Shown piece after piece: positions 42,722 to 54,600 of a stretch of DNA of 64,000 bases. The position numbers and the translations under genes were made by a program. Position 1 is the first letter of the stretch, and each line of letters begins with the position of its first letter. The notes under the pieces were generated by a model. It saw only the letters and a list, made by a program, of their open reading frames with translations, was not told the origin of the DNA and did not search any database. The stretch comes from Nereocystis luetkeana. Lineage: Eukaryota > Sar > Phaeophyceae > Laminariales > Laminariaceae. The stretch is taken from NCBI GenBank assembly GCA_031213475.1, contig JARUPZ010000018.1:5245680-5309679 (forward strand). The letters run 5' to 3'.

Positions 42722-44020
42722 CCCACGCGGCGCTTTCGGGACGGTCGGAAGTATCGATCGAACCGCGCGTGCGCCGGCCGGACATTGTGGCCCGGGCATT
42801 GTCCGACGCCAGCGCGTCATTTGATGTGTTGTCAACCAACCCTCACAGCCCGAATCACCGGCAGGCCTAGTGCCGAAACGAAAAGATAGTTGAGTTGGAT
42901 TTGAATGGTGTACACATCAGCGACATAGATATTATCTCGGGACAGGGGGAGCAGGGGAGGAAGGGGAGGGGGGGGGGGGGTAGGGGGGGTTACAGCATCT
43001 CCCCCGGTAACGTGATTTCGAGTAGTCGCGCCACGGATAGATAAGGAAAAATGTGTGAGGTCTTGCATACCATGAGGCGGCGGGGAGGGGGCAGTGGAGG
43101 TACGATCCCTCGTCCGCGTTCGTTCTGGTAGGGTATTGTTCCTTGTATTGTTCACCCACCCCAGACGGGCGTCAGAGCGTGGCAGAAATGGCTCCGGGTT
43201 TGGGGAGGTGGGGGGGGGCTGGGGGGTGAGCAGGTTTGGGCATAGGCCGCGGTGATCCGACGGTGGGCGTGGTTGCCGGGGGGGGGGGGGGGGGGGGTGG
43301 CGAGTTTGTTTGTTGTTTGTCGTCGGGTGAGGGGTGCGTTGCCGACCAATAATCTGCCAGAAGAAGAGTGTACCGTTTGTGCATGCGTTTTGTATCATAA
43401 ATTTACGAGATTTGGCAGGCCAAGCTCCAGCGAGACGTACAAACGGAAGCAAATACATTGCTAGCGTGAATACGCAATTACCCGGTGGGTTTTGGGCACA
43501 GCAGTGACCCCCCCCCTTCCCCCGAGTTGGGGGGCTGATGGTAGTACAGCAGTTCACCCACATCGCAACCAGTGGCGCTGATGTGTTAGCAGTGCTGACT
43601 CGGGCCAAAACGTCTTTGCATCTATATCAACGTAAATTATACCAGGTACCAGGTACATTTTAAGCGAATCGAGAGAGAGCTGTATACAATCCCACATAAC
43701 CTGTAGAACGCGCGATCGAAGTATCACTACAGCAGTAGTAGTCTCAATGCTGGAGCACGACACCAAGTTTTGCACATATTATGTGAGTTTGGAGGAAATT
43801 TTCTATCTCACAGCTTCGGTTTATCATGTTCCTTTACATATACAGATGCATGCAGGTTAGCCCCTAAGAGTGCACGGGATGCGCCTGCCACGTGTGGCTA
43901 GCAGTTACCTTCGCAGCAGCAGCAGCAGCAGCAGTTTGACTGCCGTTTGGAATATGTCAGCAGTTTGACGGCCGTTTGAAATATGTGAACCGCACAGCAG
44001 CAAACCATAGACATTCTTAC
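39652..44020. other. Gene-poor intergenic stretch
   Basis: It starts with a GGGA-rich purine tract (39668-39790) and a C27 run (39828-39854). At 40370-40680 a roughly 100-base segment seems repeated two to three times and carries a 162-codon minus open frame (40189-40677) with an internal repeat, product unknown. A short plus frame at 40198-40301 reads as a charged peptide but has no splice support. Also present are a CTTGC-rich tract (41505-41570), GCA repeats (42691-42718 and 43915-43935), a G20 tract (43278-43297) and a doubled TACCAGGTA motif (43640-43656). I see no supported gene. Confidence 0.5.
39783..39788 (+). promoter_or_regulatory. Possible polyadenylation signal AATAAA
   Basis: A canonical AATAAA lies about 130 bases after the stop codon, at the end of a GA-rich tract. 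Position alone suggests 3'-end formation; some algae and stramenopiles do not depend on this hexamer. Confidence 0.3.
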
Positions 44021-44022
44021 TT

Positions 44023-45614
44023 GTGTTTACCCCAAACGCACTGTCTCGCTCAGTATATTGTCCGACCTTTCAGGCACTTTTTTTTTTTTCTTCTCATACA
44101 TTATCTTCGCCTTTTTTTTTTTTTTCTGTCTGCCTCCTATTAATAGTCGCAACTCAGACCCTCGGGGGTCACATAGCAGGCTCTCCCCTCCCCTCCCCAC
44201 AACTACGGTTCGCCACCAGAGCTACCCTGTCGGAGTTACGCTCCCAGCCTGCATCATCACGAGGCCAGGACACGGTGGAGCCCAGAACGTGCCAAGCGCA
44301 TGGAGGTGGACCTACGGTAACAGGTACTACCCCGCAACCGAAACACGCTTTACCCCCGGCGCCCGATACTCCAGCGGGCCGCGTTCCTCCAGAGAGGTGG
44401 CCTCGTGGTGGGGGGAGAAACGGCGGAAGCCGCGTTGGTTTTCGAGCGCTTAATACCCCTGCCGGGGGTGGCGGTAGCGCGAGCACTAGCCGGACGAATC
44501 ACCTTCACGAGGGCACGGATACGAACGCGGCAAGCTCCTTTGGTCCATGCGATTCTGGTACAATGTGTGGGAAGGAACAGGTTCTCGGTCGTTCGCCGTT
44601 GCAGCAAAACCGGCCACCGTCATCGACCGTACTGGGACCACCGTCGTTGGCGACACGGCTGATACTGCGAACACTCTCGCTGGAGCTACATGCCGAGTCG
44701 CCACCGCTGCTTCTTTTCGTCACAGAGGGCTAGGCCGCCACCGTTGTTACTAGCTTAACAAATGACGACGGCACCGCCGTCGCCGCTGTCAGAGCCCTAG
44801 CTTTCGCAAGTTTCGCCGACGGTGGTGAGGGAACCAGTAATTGTGTCACAACCGTCGGAGGGGATTCCGTCTTCCGCGCGCGATTCTGCAATTCTCCCGC
44901 CGCCTGCCCCACCGGCGATACGCGCCTATTTCGGAGGGCCATAGTAAATAGCACCTACGGTAACAGCAAAACAAAACCTATATATTTACCTATATTCACT
45001 ATTAATGGCAATATTTGGTCCCAGTTACTATAGTCTCCCGTAATAGGAGTTTCTACACACTACTCAAAATCCTAAATACGCTCGGCACCGCCGCCACTGC
45101 AACTCTCACCTCCGTCGCAGAGGCCTTTGACTACCGGGCCGCATCTGCCTCAAGCGCTCGCCGCATCCGAAGCTGCTCTCTGAGGCCTTTCAACTGTGGG
45201 AGAGCTGACGCCTCCAATATATTAACTAACACCGCGGATATCATCGCCACCGCCACCACCCACACTGTCGTCATCTCGACTGACGAGACTGACGAACACC
45301 CGGGCGCCGTTAGCGATATCTCGGCCCCTGCCCGCTTTATCATACCCTCCTCGGCTGCCCTCGCCTTTATCGTCTCGACCACCACCGTCGACTGTAGCTC
45401 ACTCCTCGGCGGGAACGTCACTCTTGACGGCAGGCATGGTGTTAGTGATCGGACCACCACCACCACCACCACCAACACCACGACCACCACCATCACCGTC
45501 ACCACCCACACCATTGTCACCGCCACTGACACCACCATCGCAGCCACCGCCACAACCGCCATCACCGCCGCGGCAGCCGGTAGCGGTGAAAGCCTGGCGG
45601 AGTCCAGGGTGTAG
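44023..45614 (+). other. GC-rich coding-like tract, product unknown
   Basis: Long open frames exist on both strands: plus 44023-44733 (236 codons, Pro/Gly/Thr-rich), plus 45015-45614 (199 codons, Ala/Thr-rich with Thr runs from ACC repeats at about 45450-45560), and minus 45131-45658 (175 codons, Val-rich). The ACC/GCC periodicity opens several frames at once, so strand and reality cannot be decided by eye. A diverged MITE A copy sits between the two plus frames. No domain is recognised. Confidence 0.3.
44927..45045. mobile_element. MITE family A copy 5, diverged (119 bp)
   Basis: tatttcggagggccatagta and tactatagtctcccgtaata are degenerate arms, with core pieces acctatatatttacc and atatttggtcc. 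It is the oldest-looking copy in the window. Confidence 0.7.
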
Positions 45615-48600
45615 ATAGACGTGGGAACTGACGGCATTCCCGTTGCGGCCAACATCACCGACGTCTATCGCGATCAAGCAGCAACTTCACACGGATCAAC
45701 CAGACTGGCCGTGTGCATAGACTCCTTGTGACCGATCCGCATATTCATCATCGCGGGTACAACTATTACCTCCATTTTTCTAGCTTTCATGTATGGGAAG
45801 CGAGGCCCATCGCTGAATATTTGTTGTGCACCAACAATCCGAAGCCGACTGACAGGCGCTACAGGACAACCGCGGCGAAGTAGTCATGCCCGCGGCCTCG
45901 TCCATGTAGCCTGATCGTGGTACGCACACCTACGGTGCGCGGGTGAATTTGTGAAGGACACAGCGAGCTGTGACCGAATATCACGGGTCAAATGCCCGAA
46001 TCTCGATTTGCACTTCTAGCCCCGCGAAACCCTTCTGTTTTCTCCTCTGGAGCATATTCGTAGAACTCACCAGTCGGTGAGCGGAGCGGACCAGAACGTG
46101 CTGCGGGGCATGATCGCCGCCGTTAACAGTCTTCTGCGAGAGACAACTCGGGTCCTGCGATGATAGGTTTGACGCGCGATACCAACAGAGGGGGAGAGGC
46201 AGGCGCTGAGTCCAACTTGCGTGTTTCGGTAGTGTATCACTGATCGTCACGAGCTCTGTGTAACATCTGCGAGTCGCGCATGGCGCCAGGGCACATACGC
46301 TGACCCGTTGTGCACCCTAGAACCAGCGGAGATGATCGCTGACCGAGACAAGGATTGGTTGAGAGCAGGCGCGTGTTTGGAACTAGGCCAACCTCACAGA
46401 TGTACTGTCCTCTTGGTGGACCTCCTGCCTTTCGGCTCCGCTTGAGATTCTATGGCGCACCTGTGCTGGGACCTGCATCAGGCTTCCACCGCACTGGCGT
46501 GGCGACAGCCCTGTGGTCGTTTCTCGGAGACGAGCATTGAAGTACAGGATCGAGAAGGTAGTGTGGGGGAAATGGAAAGCGGACGAGACCAGGTACAAGG
46601 CGAGAGGGGCCCGGTCTCTGCTGGTGCTCAGTATTCCGATTATACTGTGGTTGTGCCGTCAGGGAACCATCATCGTGGGGCACTGAGGACAGCCACACAC
46701 CTATCTCGCAGCCGTGCGCCCACGGTGGGACGGTGCACATTCGATACATGCTGGAACATGCACAGCGCCTCGCGAGATAAACCAATGCCTCGAGGCCCTG
46801 CATCGAGCGTCGCGCGACGTGACCAACTGGGAATCAACCCCTTCATTCGGTGGTCATTACCCCCAACTCAGGCTGGGGAGAGATGGTCCGCAGTAAGGGA
46901 TGCCTTGCATTTCGCCGATATCCTCTAGGATCACTCTCTCGCCTGATAGACTCTGTACAATACGTAACGACCAGCTTCCATGGACCGTTCAAGGAGGTAT
47001 CGAGTGTTCACGCGGCCATATACCGACTTTCTAGTTCGCCTTGCGCGCCTTCATCTGCGACGCTCTTCGCTTTTATTGGGCGGCATACCGTGACGTTCCG
47101 CGCGCAGAAGGGTAGGAGGGAGTCGCCCGATATATAGTTGGCGGCTCGACCTCTTCGGTATCCATCGACCTAACGTCGTTCTACGTTTTTCAGGTCGACG
47201 ACTGTGTGTTGTACCCCATAAATAACTTTGCGGAGGCCTTGATGGCGCACGGGAATCGCACCTGGCTTTTTCGTGCCGAGGAGTCCAAATCCCGGTGTGG
47301 TATGCCCATAAGCAATGGTTCACTCGCAGTGGATGGCGCCATTGATGTAAGTTAAGACAGGGAAGCAGAATGATTTGCGCTTATTCCACCGCTCAAGCCG
47401 GACAAAACCGTGGGCCAACCTGATCACCACCAGCTCCGTATGACAGCGGATCTCGCATACTCGCCGAGTAATGAGCCCGGAGCTGTCCCTACCCGCGTTT
47501 CCGAGGGCAGACATTGACATGATGTGGACGCTTAAGCACCCGCTCGAGCTTCTAGAGACAGTGGAATGATCGTCATCCCTCGAGGACGAATGCTCGGCGA
47601 GTCGGTTGATGCTACAGCCCCCACCAAAAGCGCGGGCGAGCTTATTCGCGGGAGAGGAGAGTTTTGGGCCGTCGTAAGCTGAGTCATGGGGAATGTCGGC
47701 GTCCATCTGGAGCTTGGTGGGGACGGCGCCGGAGGTCTTTCCCGGCTTGTACGGCACACTGGGGGAAAACATCGTGGGGAGGCTTCCCGATTCTAACCCA
47801 ACCCGCCGCGCCTGGAGTAGCGTGGGGGACCTCGCGACGTGAGTGGGGTATCCGAGGAGGTGGTGGTGGCGAGCGTATTCATGATAAGCAGACAGAACAA
47901 GAGCCTTCAGCGCTGGCGAGGAATACGATTCAGGGCCGTCTCATGTGTACATGTTGCAGGCGCACGGCACCGAAACTACCAAATCCCATAAGTCGTGCTA
48001 GAGAGTGGGACAGCAGGTAAAAATCGGGCACGGTGGCAGCCGTACGCTGTTGTCTGGACCAGGGCCACGAGTCAGCGCACACTATGGGTGGGAATAACCT
48101 GTTTAGGCGGACTTGAACCAGGGATCTAAAGACTCGACATCGGAGCTAGGGCCGGGTATTGCCGCCAGTTTGAGGGTGAGGCCCTCGCACCCATTCAGAG
48201 TGATACCGGTCTTTGGAGTTCATCTACATGGGACATCATTTTCTGGGGATAGAGTAGCCTCTCGCGGCCAGGGCCCTGCTCCGGTCCGACGGATGTCAAC
48301 ACGTACCCTGCGCGCTTATGCCACCGAGCAGACATGCAGATTAACGAGCATCATCCGCTTGTCCACATGCTGTCTCTCACCTTGAGGTAGCTATCCATCC
48401 GCCATCATGTGGAACGCCGTTCGATGCCGACATGGGCCGCCGCATGAATATTGCCATCGAAATAAGAAGACTCCGAGACACTACGTCCGTTGCCAGAGTA
48501 CAGGAACAAAGCGGTGCCCATTGACATCACGCGTGTGGATCTCCAAGCTGGGTTCACATCCGGGCTGGCAGCGCAGATCGAAATGGAGCAGCTGCCTTTG

Positions 48601-48690
48601 ATTTTGATGCGCGAAAGCGCAATCACCATGCTCTTTCGGGACAGGTTCCTTCGACGACGGTCACCGCAGCTGTAAACTACCACCCTTGTA
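45615..48690. pseudogene. Even-composition stretch with exon-like pieces and frame breaks, unassigned
   Basis: Unlike the first 44 kb it has no microsatellites or palindromes. Plus-strand pieces look protein-like: 46452-46928 (158 codons), an exon-like segment 47194-47346 (tttttcag acceptor, GAT|gtaagt donor, 51 codons), and two open pieces at 47483-47566 and 47566-47673 in different frames, as if joined by a frameshift. The minus strand is also open over 47320-47772 (150 codons). I cannot name a family. It may be a decayed mobile element or a degraded gene next to the satellite; the pseudogene label is a working guess. Confidence 0.25.
47194..47346 (+). CDS. Candidate orphan exon, 51 codons
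   Basis: The acceptor is acgtttttcag|GTC and the donor ATTGAT|gtaagt, both good, with an open frame between that uses mixed amino acids (for example VDDCVLYPINNFAEALMAHG). No phase-compatible neighbour exons could be confirmed, and a minus-strand open frame overlaps its end. Confidence 0.3.
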
Positions 48691-51600
48691 TTGTGTCACA
48701 CACGACCACCGCAACGTCCGAGCATGTTTTAGGCGTGTTTAGCAGCTTAGGGATCGTTGGGCGCTGTTGGAATTCGACGGCAGAGTGGTGCCGAAGGGTG
48801 CTAAGCAGCGAAAATGCGCCTTACACGTGTTCCACACGACAACCGCAACGTCCCAGCATGTTAAATGCGTGTTTGGCATCATGGGGATCGCTGGGCGCTG
48901 GTGGAATTCGGCATAACAGTGGTGCCGAAGGGTGCTGAGCAGTGGAAATGCGCCTTACACGTGTTACACACGACGACCGCAACGTCCGAGCATGTCAAAT
49001 GCGTGTTTATCATTCTGGGGATCGCTGGGCGTTGTTGAAATTCGACGGCACAGTCCGACCGAAGGGTGCTGAGCAGTGAGAATGCGCCTTACACGTGTTA
49101 CACACGACCACCGCAACGACCGAGCAGGTTAAATGCGTGTTTAGCATCATAGGGATCGTTGGGTGATGTTGAAATTCGACGGCACAGTCCGACGGGAAGG
49201 GTGCCGAGAAGTGGAAATGCTCCTTGCACGTGTTACACACGACCACCGCAACGTCCGAGCATGTTATAGGCGTGTTTAGCATCATAGGGATCGTTGGGTG
49301 ATGGTGAAATTCGACGGCACAGTCCGACGGAAAGGGTGCCGAGCAGTGGAAATGCTCCTTGCACGAGTTACACACGACCACCGCTACGTCCGAGCATGTC
49401 AAGTGCGTGTTTAACGTCATAAGGATCGTTTTGCACTGTTCATCTTGGACGGCTACGTTGTGCCGAAGGGTGCTGATCAGTGAAAATGCGTCTTACACGT
49501 GTTACACACGACCACCGCACCTTCCGAGCATGTTAAATGCGTGTTTAGCATCATAGGGATCGTTGGGCGCTGTTGGAATTCGACGGCAGAGGGGTGCCGA
49601 AGGGTGCTAAGCAGTGAAAATGCGCCTTACGCGTGTTCCACACGACCACCGCAACGTCCGAGCATGTTAAATGCGTGTTTGGCATCATGGGGATCGCTGG
49701 GCGCTGGTGGAATTCAACGGCAGAGTGGTGTCGACGGGTGCTGATCAGTTAAAATGCGCCTTACACGTGTTACACACGACGACCGCAACGTCCGAGCATG
49801 TCAAATGCGTGTTTAGCATTATGGGGATCGTTGGGCGTTGTTGAAATTCGACGGCACAGTCCGACCGAAGGGTGCTCAGCAGTGAGAATGCGCCTTAAAC
49901 GTGTTACACACGACCACCGCAACGACAGAGCATGTTAAGGGCGTGTTTAGCATCATAGGGATCGTTGGGTGATGTTGAAACATTCGACGGCACAGTCCGA
50001 CGGGAAGGGTGCCGAGCCGTGGAAATGCGCCATACACGAGTTACACACGACCACCGCTACGTCCGAGCATGTCAAATGCTTGTTTAACGTCGTGAGGATC
50101 GTTTTGCACTTTTTATATTGGACGGCTACGTTGGGCCGAAGGGTGCTGATCAGTGAAAGTGCGCCTTGCACGTGTTAAACACGGCGACCGCACCGTCCGA
50201 GCATGTTAAATGCGTGTTTAGCAGAATAGGGATCGTTGGGCGCTGTTGGAATTCGACGACACAGTCCGACGGGAAGGGTGACGAGCAGGGAAAATGCGCC
50301 ATACACGAGTTACACACGACCACCGCTACGTGCGAGCATGTCAAATGGGTGTTTAAGGTCATAAGGATCGTTTTGCGCTGTTGATATTGGACGGCTACGT
50401 TGTGCCGAAGGGTGCTGATCAGTGAAAATGCGCCTTACACGTGTTACACACGACCACCGCAACGTCCGAGCATGTCAAATGCGTGTTTAGCATTATGGGG
50501 ATCGTTGGGCGTTGTTGAAATTCGACAGCACAGTCCGACCGAAGGGTGCCCAGCAGTGAGAATGCGCCTTAAACGTGTTACACACGACCACCGCAACGAC
50601 AGAGCACGTTAAATGCGTGTTTAGCATCATAGGGATCGTTGGGTGATGTTGAAACATTCGACGTCACAGTTCGACGGAAACGGTGCCGAGCCGTGGAAAT
50701 GCGCCATACACGAGTTACACACGACCACCTCTACGCCCGAGCATGTCAAATGCGTGTTTAACGTCGTGAGGATTGTTTTGCACTTTTTATATTGGACGGC
50801 TACGTTGGGCCGAAGGGTGCTGAGCAGTGAGAATGCGCCTTACACGAGTTACACACGACCACCGCAACGACCGAGCAGGTTAAAGGCGTGTTTATCATCA
50901 TAGGGATCGTTGGGTGATGTTGAAAATTTCCACGGTACAGTCCGACGGGAAGGGTGCCGAGCAGGGAAAATGCGCCATACACGAGTGACACACGACCACC
51001 GCTACGTCCGAGCATGTTAAATGGGTGTTTAACGTCATAAGGATCGTTTTGCACTGTTGATATTGGACGGCTACGTTGTGCCGAAGGGTGCTGATCAGTG
51101 AAAATGCGCCTTGCACGTGTTACATACGACGACCGCAACGTCCGAGCATGCCAAATGCGTGTTTAGCATTAGGAGGATCGTTTGGCGTTGTTGAAATTCG
51201 ACGGCACAGTCCGACCGAAGGGTGCTGAGCCGTGGAAAAGTGCCATACGCGACTTATACACGACCACCGCTACGTCCGTCCATGTCAAATGCGTGCTTAG
51301 CGTCATAGAGATCGTTGGGTGATGTTGAAATTTGACGGCACAGTCCGACGGGAAGGGTGCCGAGCAGTGGGAATGCGCCGTACACCAGGTACACACGACC
51401 ACCGCTACGTCCGAGCATGTCAAATGGGTGTAAAACGTCATAAGGATCGTTTTGCAATGTTGATATTGGACGGTTACGTTGTGGCGAAGGGTGCTGATCA
51501 GTGGAAATGCGCCTTACACGTGTTACACACGACGACCGCAACGTCCGAGCATGTCAAATGCGTGTTTAGGATTATGGGGATCGTTGGGTGTTGTTGAAAT

Positions 51601-54600
51601 TTGACGGCACTGTCCAACCGAAGGGTGCTGAGCAGTGAGAATGCGCCTTACACGAGTTACACACGACCACCGCAACGACCGAGCAGGTTAAAGGCGTGTT
51701 TATCATCATAGGGATCGTTGGGTGATGTTGAAAATTTCCACGGCACAGTTTGACGGGAAGGGTGCCGAGCAGGAAAAATGCGCCGTACACGAGTGACACA
51801 CGACCACCGCTACGTCCGAGCATGTTAAATGGGTGTTCAACGTCATAAGGATCGTTTTGCACTGTTGATATTGGACGGCTACGTTGTGCCGAAGAGTGCT
51901 GATCAGTGGAAATGCGCCTTACACGTGTTACACACGACGACCGCAACGTCCGAGCATGTCAAATGCGTGTTTCGCATTATGAGGATCGTTGGGCGTTGTT
52001 GGAATTCGACGGTACAGTCCGACCGAAGGGTGCTGAGCCGTGGCAAAGTGCCATACACGAGTTACACACGACCACCGCTACGTCCGACCATGTCAAATGC
52101 GTGTTTAGCATCATAGAGATTGTTGGGTGATGTTGAAATTCGACGGCTCAGTCCGACGGGATGGGTGCCGAGCGGGGTAAATGCGCCATACATGAGTTAC
52201 ACACGACCACCGCTACGTCCGAGCATGTCAAATGGGTGTGAAACGTCATAAGGATCGTTTTGTAATGTTGATATTGGACGACTACGTTGTGCCGAAGGGT
52301 GCTGATCAGTGGAAATGCGCCTTACACGTGTTACACACGACGACCTAAACGTCCGAGCATGTCAAACACGTGTTTGGCATCATGGGGATCGCTGGGCGCT
52401 GGTGGCATTCAACGGCAGAGTGGTGTCGAAGGGTGCTGATAAGTGAAATGCGCCTTACACGTGTTACACACGACGACCGCATTGTCCGAGAATGCCAAAT
52501 GCGTGTTTAGCATTATGGGGATCGTTGGGCGTTGGTGAAACTCGACGGCACAGTACGACCGAAGGGTGCTGAGCAGTGAGAATGCGCCTTCCACGTGTTA
52601 CACACGACGACCGCAACGTCCGAGCATGTCAAATGCGTGTTTAGCATCATAGGGGTCGTTGGGCGCTGTTGGAAATCGACGGCAAAGTGGTGCCGGAGGG
52701 TGTTGAGCAGTGGAAATTCGCCTTACACGTGTTACGCACGACCACCGCAACGACCGAGCATGTCAAATGCGTGTTTAGCATCATAAGGGTCGTTGGGCGC
52801 CGTTGGAAATCGACGGCAAAGTGGTGCCGGAGGGTGCTGAGCAGTGGAAATGCGCCTTACACGTGTTACACTCGACGACCGCACCTTCCGAGCTTGTTTT
52901 ATTCGTGTTTGGCATCATGGCGATCGCTGGGCGCTGGTGGAAATCGTTGGCAGAGTGGTGCCGAAGGGTGCTGAGCAGTGAAAATGCGCCTTACACGTGT
53001 TACACACGACGACCGCAACGTCCGAGCATGTCAAATGCGTGTTTAGAATCATAGGGATCGTTGGGCGCTGTTGGAATTCGACGGCAGAGTGGTGCCGAAG
53101 GGTGATAAGCAGTGAAAATCGCCTTACACGGGTTCACACGACAACCGCAACGTCCCAGCATGTTAAATGCGTGTTTGGCATCATGGGGATCGCTGGGCGC
53201 TGGTAGAATTCGGCGGCAGAGTGGAGCGGAAGGGTGCGGAGCAGTGAAAATGCGCCTTACACGTGTTACACACGACGACCGCAACGTCCAAGCATGTTCG
53301 TGTTTGGCATCATGGGGATCACTGTCGTTGTTGAAATTCGACGGCACAGTCCGACCGAAGGGTGCTGAGCAGTGAGAATGCGCCTTACACGTGTGACACA
53401 CGACTACCGCAACGACCGAGCATGTTAAATGCGTGTTAGGCATCATACGGATCGTTGGGTGATGTTGAAAGTCGACAGCACAGTCCGACGGGAAGGGTGC
53501 CGAGCCGTGGAAAAGTGCCATACACGAGTTACACACGACTACCGCTACGTCCGACCATGTCAAATGCGTGTTTAACGTCGTGAGGATCGTTTCGCACTGT
53601 TGATATTGGACGGCTACGTTGTGCCGAAGGGTACTGAAGAGTGGAAATGCGCCTTACACGAGTTACACACGACCACCGCTGCGTCCGAGCATGTCAAATG
53701 CGTGTTTAGAATCATAGGGATCGTTGGGCGCTGTTGGAATTCGACGGCAGAGTGGTGCCGAAGGGTGCTAAGCAGTGAAAATGCTCCTTACACGTGTTCA
53801 CACGACAACCGCAACGTCCGAGCATGTTAAATGCGTGTTTGGCATCATGGCGATCGCTGGGCGCTGGTAGATTAAAGCGGCAGAGTGGAGCCGAAGGGTG
53901 CTGAGCAGTGGAAATTCGCCTTACACGTGTTACACACGACGACCGCAACGTCCGAGCATGTCAAATGCGTGTTTGGCATCATGGGGATCGCTGTGCGTTG
54001 TTGAAAGTTAACGGCACACTCCGACCGAAGGGTGCTGAGCAGTGAGAATGCGCCTTACACGTGTTACACACGACCACCGCAACGACCGAGCATGTTAAAT
54101 GCGTGTTAGGCATCATTCCGATCGTTGAGTGATGTTGAAAGTCGACGGCACAGTCCCACGGGAAGGGTGCCGAGCCGTGGAAAAGGACCATACACGAGTT
54201 ACACACGACCACCGCTACGTCCGAGCATGTCAAATGGGTGTCTAACGTCATAGGGATCGTTTTGCACTGTTGATATTGGAAGGCTACGTTGTGCCGAAGG
54301 GTGGTGATCAGTGAAAATGCGCCTTACACGTGTTACACACGACGACCGCAACGTCCGAGCCCGTAAAATGCGTGATAGCACTTTGCGGATCGTTGGGCGT
54401 TGTTTGAATTCGACGGCACAATCCGACGGGATGGGTGCCGAGCAGTGGAAATGGGCCATACACGCGTTACACACGACCACCGCAACGCCCGAGCATGTCA
54501 AATGCGTGTTTAGAATCATAGGGATCGTTGGGCGCTGTTGGAATTCGACGGCAGAGTGGTGCCGAAGGGTGCTAAGCAGCGAAAATGCGCCTTACACGTG

